Of a stretch of DNA of 22,034 bases, positions 20,999 to 22,034 are shown piece by piece; position 1 is the stretch's first letter, and every line of letters starts with the position of its first letter. The notes beneath the pieces were generated by a model. It saw only the letters and a list, made by a program, of their open reading frames with translations, was not told where the DNA came from and searched no databases. Made by a program: the position numbers and the translations under genes. Origin of the DNA: Deltaproteobacteria bacterium (GTDB lineage Bacteria > Desulfobacterota > Dissulfuribacteria > Dissulfuribacterales > UBA3076); assembly GCA_027004315.1 (NCBI GenBank), contig JALTHV010000244.1, positions 1 to 22,034 of the forward strand, given 5' to 3'.

Positions 20999-21925
20999 AT
21001 GCTCGTAGAAAGCCTGAATTTTCACTGTACCTTTACCAGTGATGCTATCCTTCCGCCATTTAAGGGCTCTACCCTGCGGGGCGCCTTTGGTTACGCGCTG
21101 AAGAAAATAACCTGTGCCTTGCCTCGCATGCAGTGCGCCGACTGCATACTTGCCGCCTCCTGCTGTTATTCCCTTGTCTTTGAGAGTGAAAAACTGGGCA
21201 GGAACAGGTCGGGTTATGCCCGCCTGGCAGCAAGACCGCACCCGTATGTCCTGGAACCCCCGGTGGACGATCGAAGCGAATATGCAGCGGGTGACACATT
21301 TTCTTTTACCCTGCACCTCTTCGGTCCTGCCCTCTCTTACCGTTCGCAGGTCCTCTATGCCGTGATCCTGATGGGAGAAGCGGGACTTGGCAGGCAGCAC
21401 CAGGGCACCTTTGTTGTCAACATGGTGACAGCGGACAGGGAGACCATCTATGACGGCGAGACCAGGACCCTGTCCCTGGAGGATGCCTCCAGGTCGCTTG
21501 CCTTTGACCCTGTCCCTAAGGAGGCCTGTTCCCGACTGAACATAGCATTTTGTACACCGTTTCGCGTCAAGCGTGCCAACAGTTTTGTGCGGGAATTTGA
21601 TTTCGGTACCCTGGTACGGGCGGCCATGCGCCGGGTATCCAGCCTGGAAGATGCCTATGGCAACGGTGAGCCTGAAGTGGATTACCGGGCACTTGCCCGC
21701 CTCGCCGATGCAGTCCGCGTGGTAACTGATGAAACCGCGTGGCTGGACATAGGCCGCTACTCCAGCCGTCAGCACCGGCCCATGAAAATAGGAGGGATTG
21801 TGGGCATGGCAGAGGTAGAGGGAGATCTTGGACCGCTTATGCCATTTTTACGCTATTGCGAGACCGTTCACCTCGGGAAACAGACCGCCTTCGGGCTTGG
21901 CCTTATTCGGATAAATGGGCAATGA
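20999..21925 (+). CDS. cas6: CRISPR pre-crRNA endoribonuclease Cas6
   Basis: Cas6 cuts the CRISPR transcript within each repeat to release crRNAs. The 308-residue protein resembles the cysteine-bearing Cas6 group (Pfam family PF10040). It has LPPFKGSTLRGAFGYALKKITC at the N-terminus, the cluster Cys46-x2-Cys49-x5-Cys55-Cys56 followed by YSLVFE, then RPHPYVLEPP, and a late glycine-rich loop TAFGLGLIRI that is typical of RAMP folds. The catalytic residue cannot be assigned from sequence. ATG 20999 follows CTGGAGA. It overlaps the next cas gene by 4 nt. Codons here are richer in G and C than in the ribosomal region. No CRISPR array is in the window. Confidence 0.85.
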   Translation: MLVESLNFHCTFTSDAILPPFKGSTLRGAFGYALKKITCALPRMQCADCILAASCCYSLVFESEKLGRNRSGYARLAARPHPYVLEPPVDDRSEYAAGDTFSFTLHLFGPALSYRSQVLYAVILMGEAGLGRQHQGTFVVNMVTADRETIYDGETRTLSLEDASRSLAFDPVPKEACSRLNIAFCTPFRVKRANSFVREFDFGTLVRAAMRRVSSLEDAYGNGEPEVDYRALARLADAVRVVTDETAWLDIGRYSSRQHRPMKIGGIVGMAEVEGDLGPLMPFLRYCETVHLGKQTAFGLGLIRINGQ

Positions 21926-22034
21926 TGCATGTCCTTTTAGCCGTTGTCGGCCTGTCTCCCCAGGTCATCACAGAGGCCCTGTACGCCCTTTTTCACGAGG
22001 GGCGGCCAGTGGACGCCATTCACTGCATCACTAC
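21922..22034 (+). CDS. CRISPR-associated ring nuclease, NE0113/Csm6-type CARF protein (5' end only)
   Basis: The first 37 residues are visible before the window ends. After ATG 21922 or ATG 21925 they read HVLLAVVGLSPQVITEALYA, then LFHEGRPVDAIHCIT. This is the start of the NE0113 family (TIGR02584), whose CARF domain binds cyclic oligoadenylate and, in characterised relatives, degrades it or controls an attached nuclease. Such proteins accompany type III CRISPR-Cas systems. The start overlaps the cas6 stop (ATGATG), so the two are translationally coupled. Whether a HEPN or another effector domain follows cannot be seen. Confidence 0.8.
   Translation, partial: MMHVLLAVVGLSPQVITEALYALFHEGRPVDAIHCIT

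Noticed and set aside
20801..21775. A 324-codon open frame on the - strand opposite cas6
   Set aside because: It lies antisense to cas6 and the end of coaD, both of which have recognisable motifs. Its translation shows no family features, so it is a shadow of their codon pattern.

Overview
The window is a bacterial chromosome segment with almost all genes on the + strand. The likely source is a Desulfobacterota (deltaproteobacterial) anaerobe. This rests on protein character and on the order ilvBNC-psd-pssA-leuA-leuCDB-asd, a layout I associate with Geobacter-like and sulfur-metabolising deltaproteobacteria; it is an inference, not a database match. Codon use is rich in AGG (Arg) and ATA (Ile), and several genes start with TTG or GTG.

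Region 1 (1-7557) is the distal spc operon running into the alpha operon: rplF (3' end), rplR, rpsE, rplO, secY, infA, rpmJ, rpsM, rpsK, rpsD, rpoA, rplQ, closed by a strong rho-independent terminator at 7521-7557. The genes rpmD (normally between rpsE and rplO) and adk/map (normally between secY and infA) are not here. The operon is interrupted by unusually long spacers. One holds a 158-bp MITE-like element with perfect 17-bp inverted ends and an 8-bp target duplication (678-835). Another holds a tandem heptanucleotide repeat (2191-2239).

Region 2 (7558-18186) is a biosynthetic operon for branched-chain amino acids: acetohydroxyacid synthase (ilvB, ilvN), ketol-acid reductoisomerase (ilvC), the complete leucine branch (leuA, leuC, leuD, leuB) and aspartate-semialdehyde dehydrogenase (asd). 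Two phospholipid genes, psd and pssA, sit between ilvC and leuA; pssA overlaps both psd and leuA. A second repeat family (ends TAAC-Y-GTTCAC) occurs before leuC, across the leuD 3' end and downstream of asd. The leuD copy has a 9-bp target duplication, and removing it in silico restores a different, shorter leuD C-terminus.

Region 3 (18187-18532) is a 346-bp non-coding stretch built from heptamer repeats, a stray end of the first element family and half a copy of the second.

Region 4 (18533-20904) carries a class II aldolase, rsmD and coaD, closely spaced.

Region 5 (20905-22034) is the start of a CRISPR-Cas locus: a cas6 pre-crRNA endoribonuclease with its own candidate promoter, overlapping by 4 nt the start of a NE0113/Csm6-type CARF ring-nuclease gene that runs off the window. 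This implies a type III system to the right. No CRISPR array lies inside the window.
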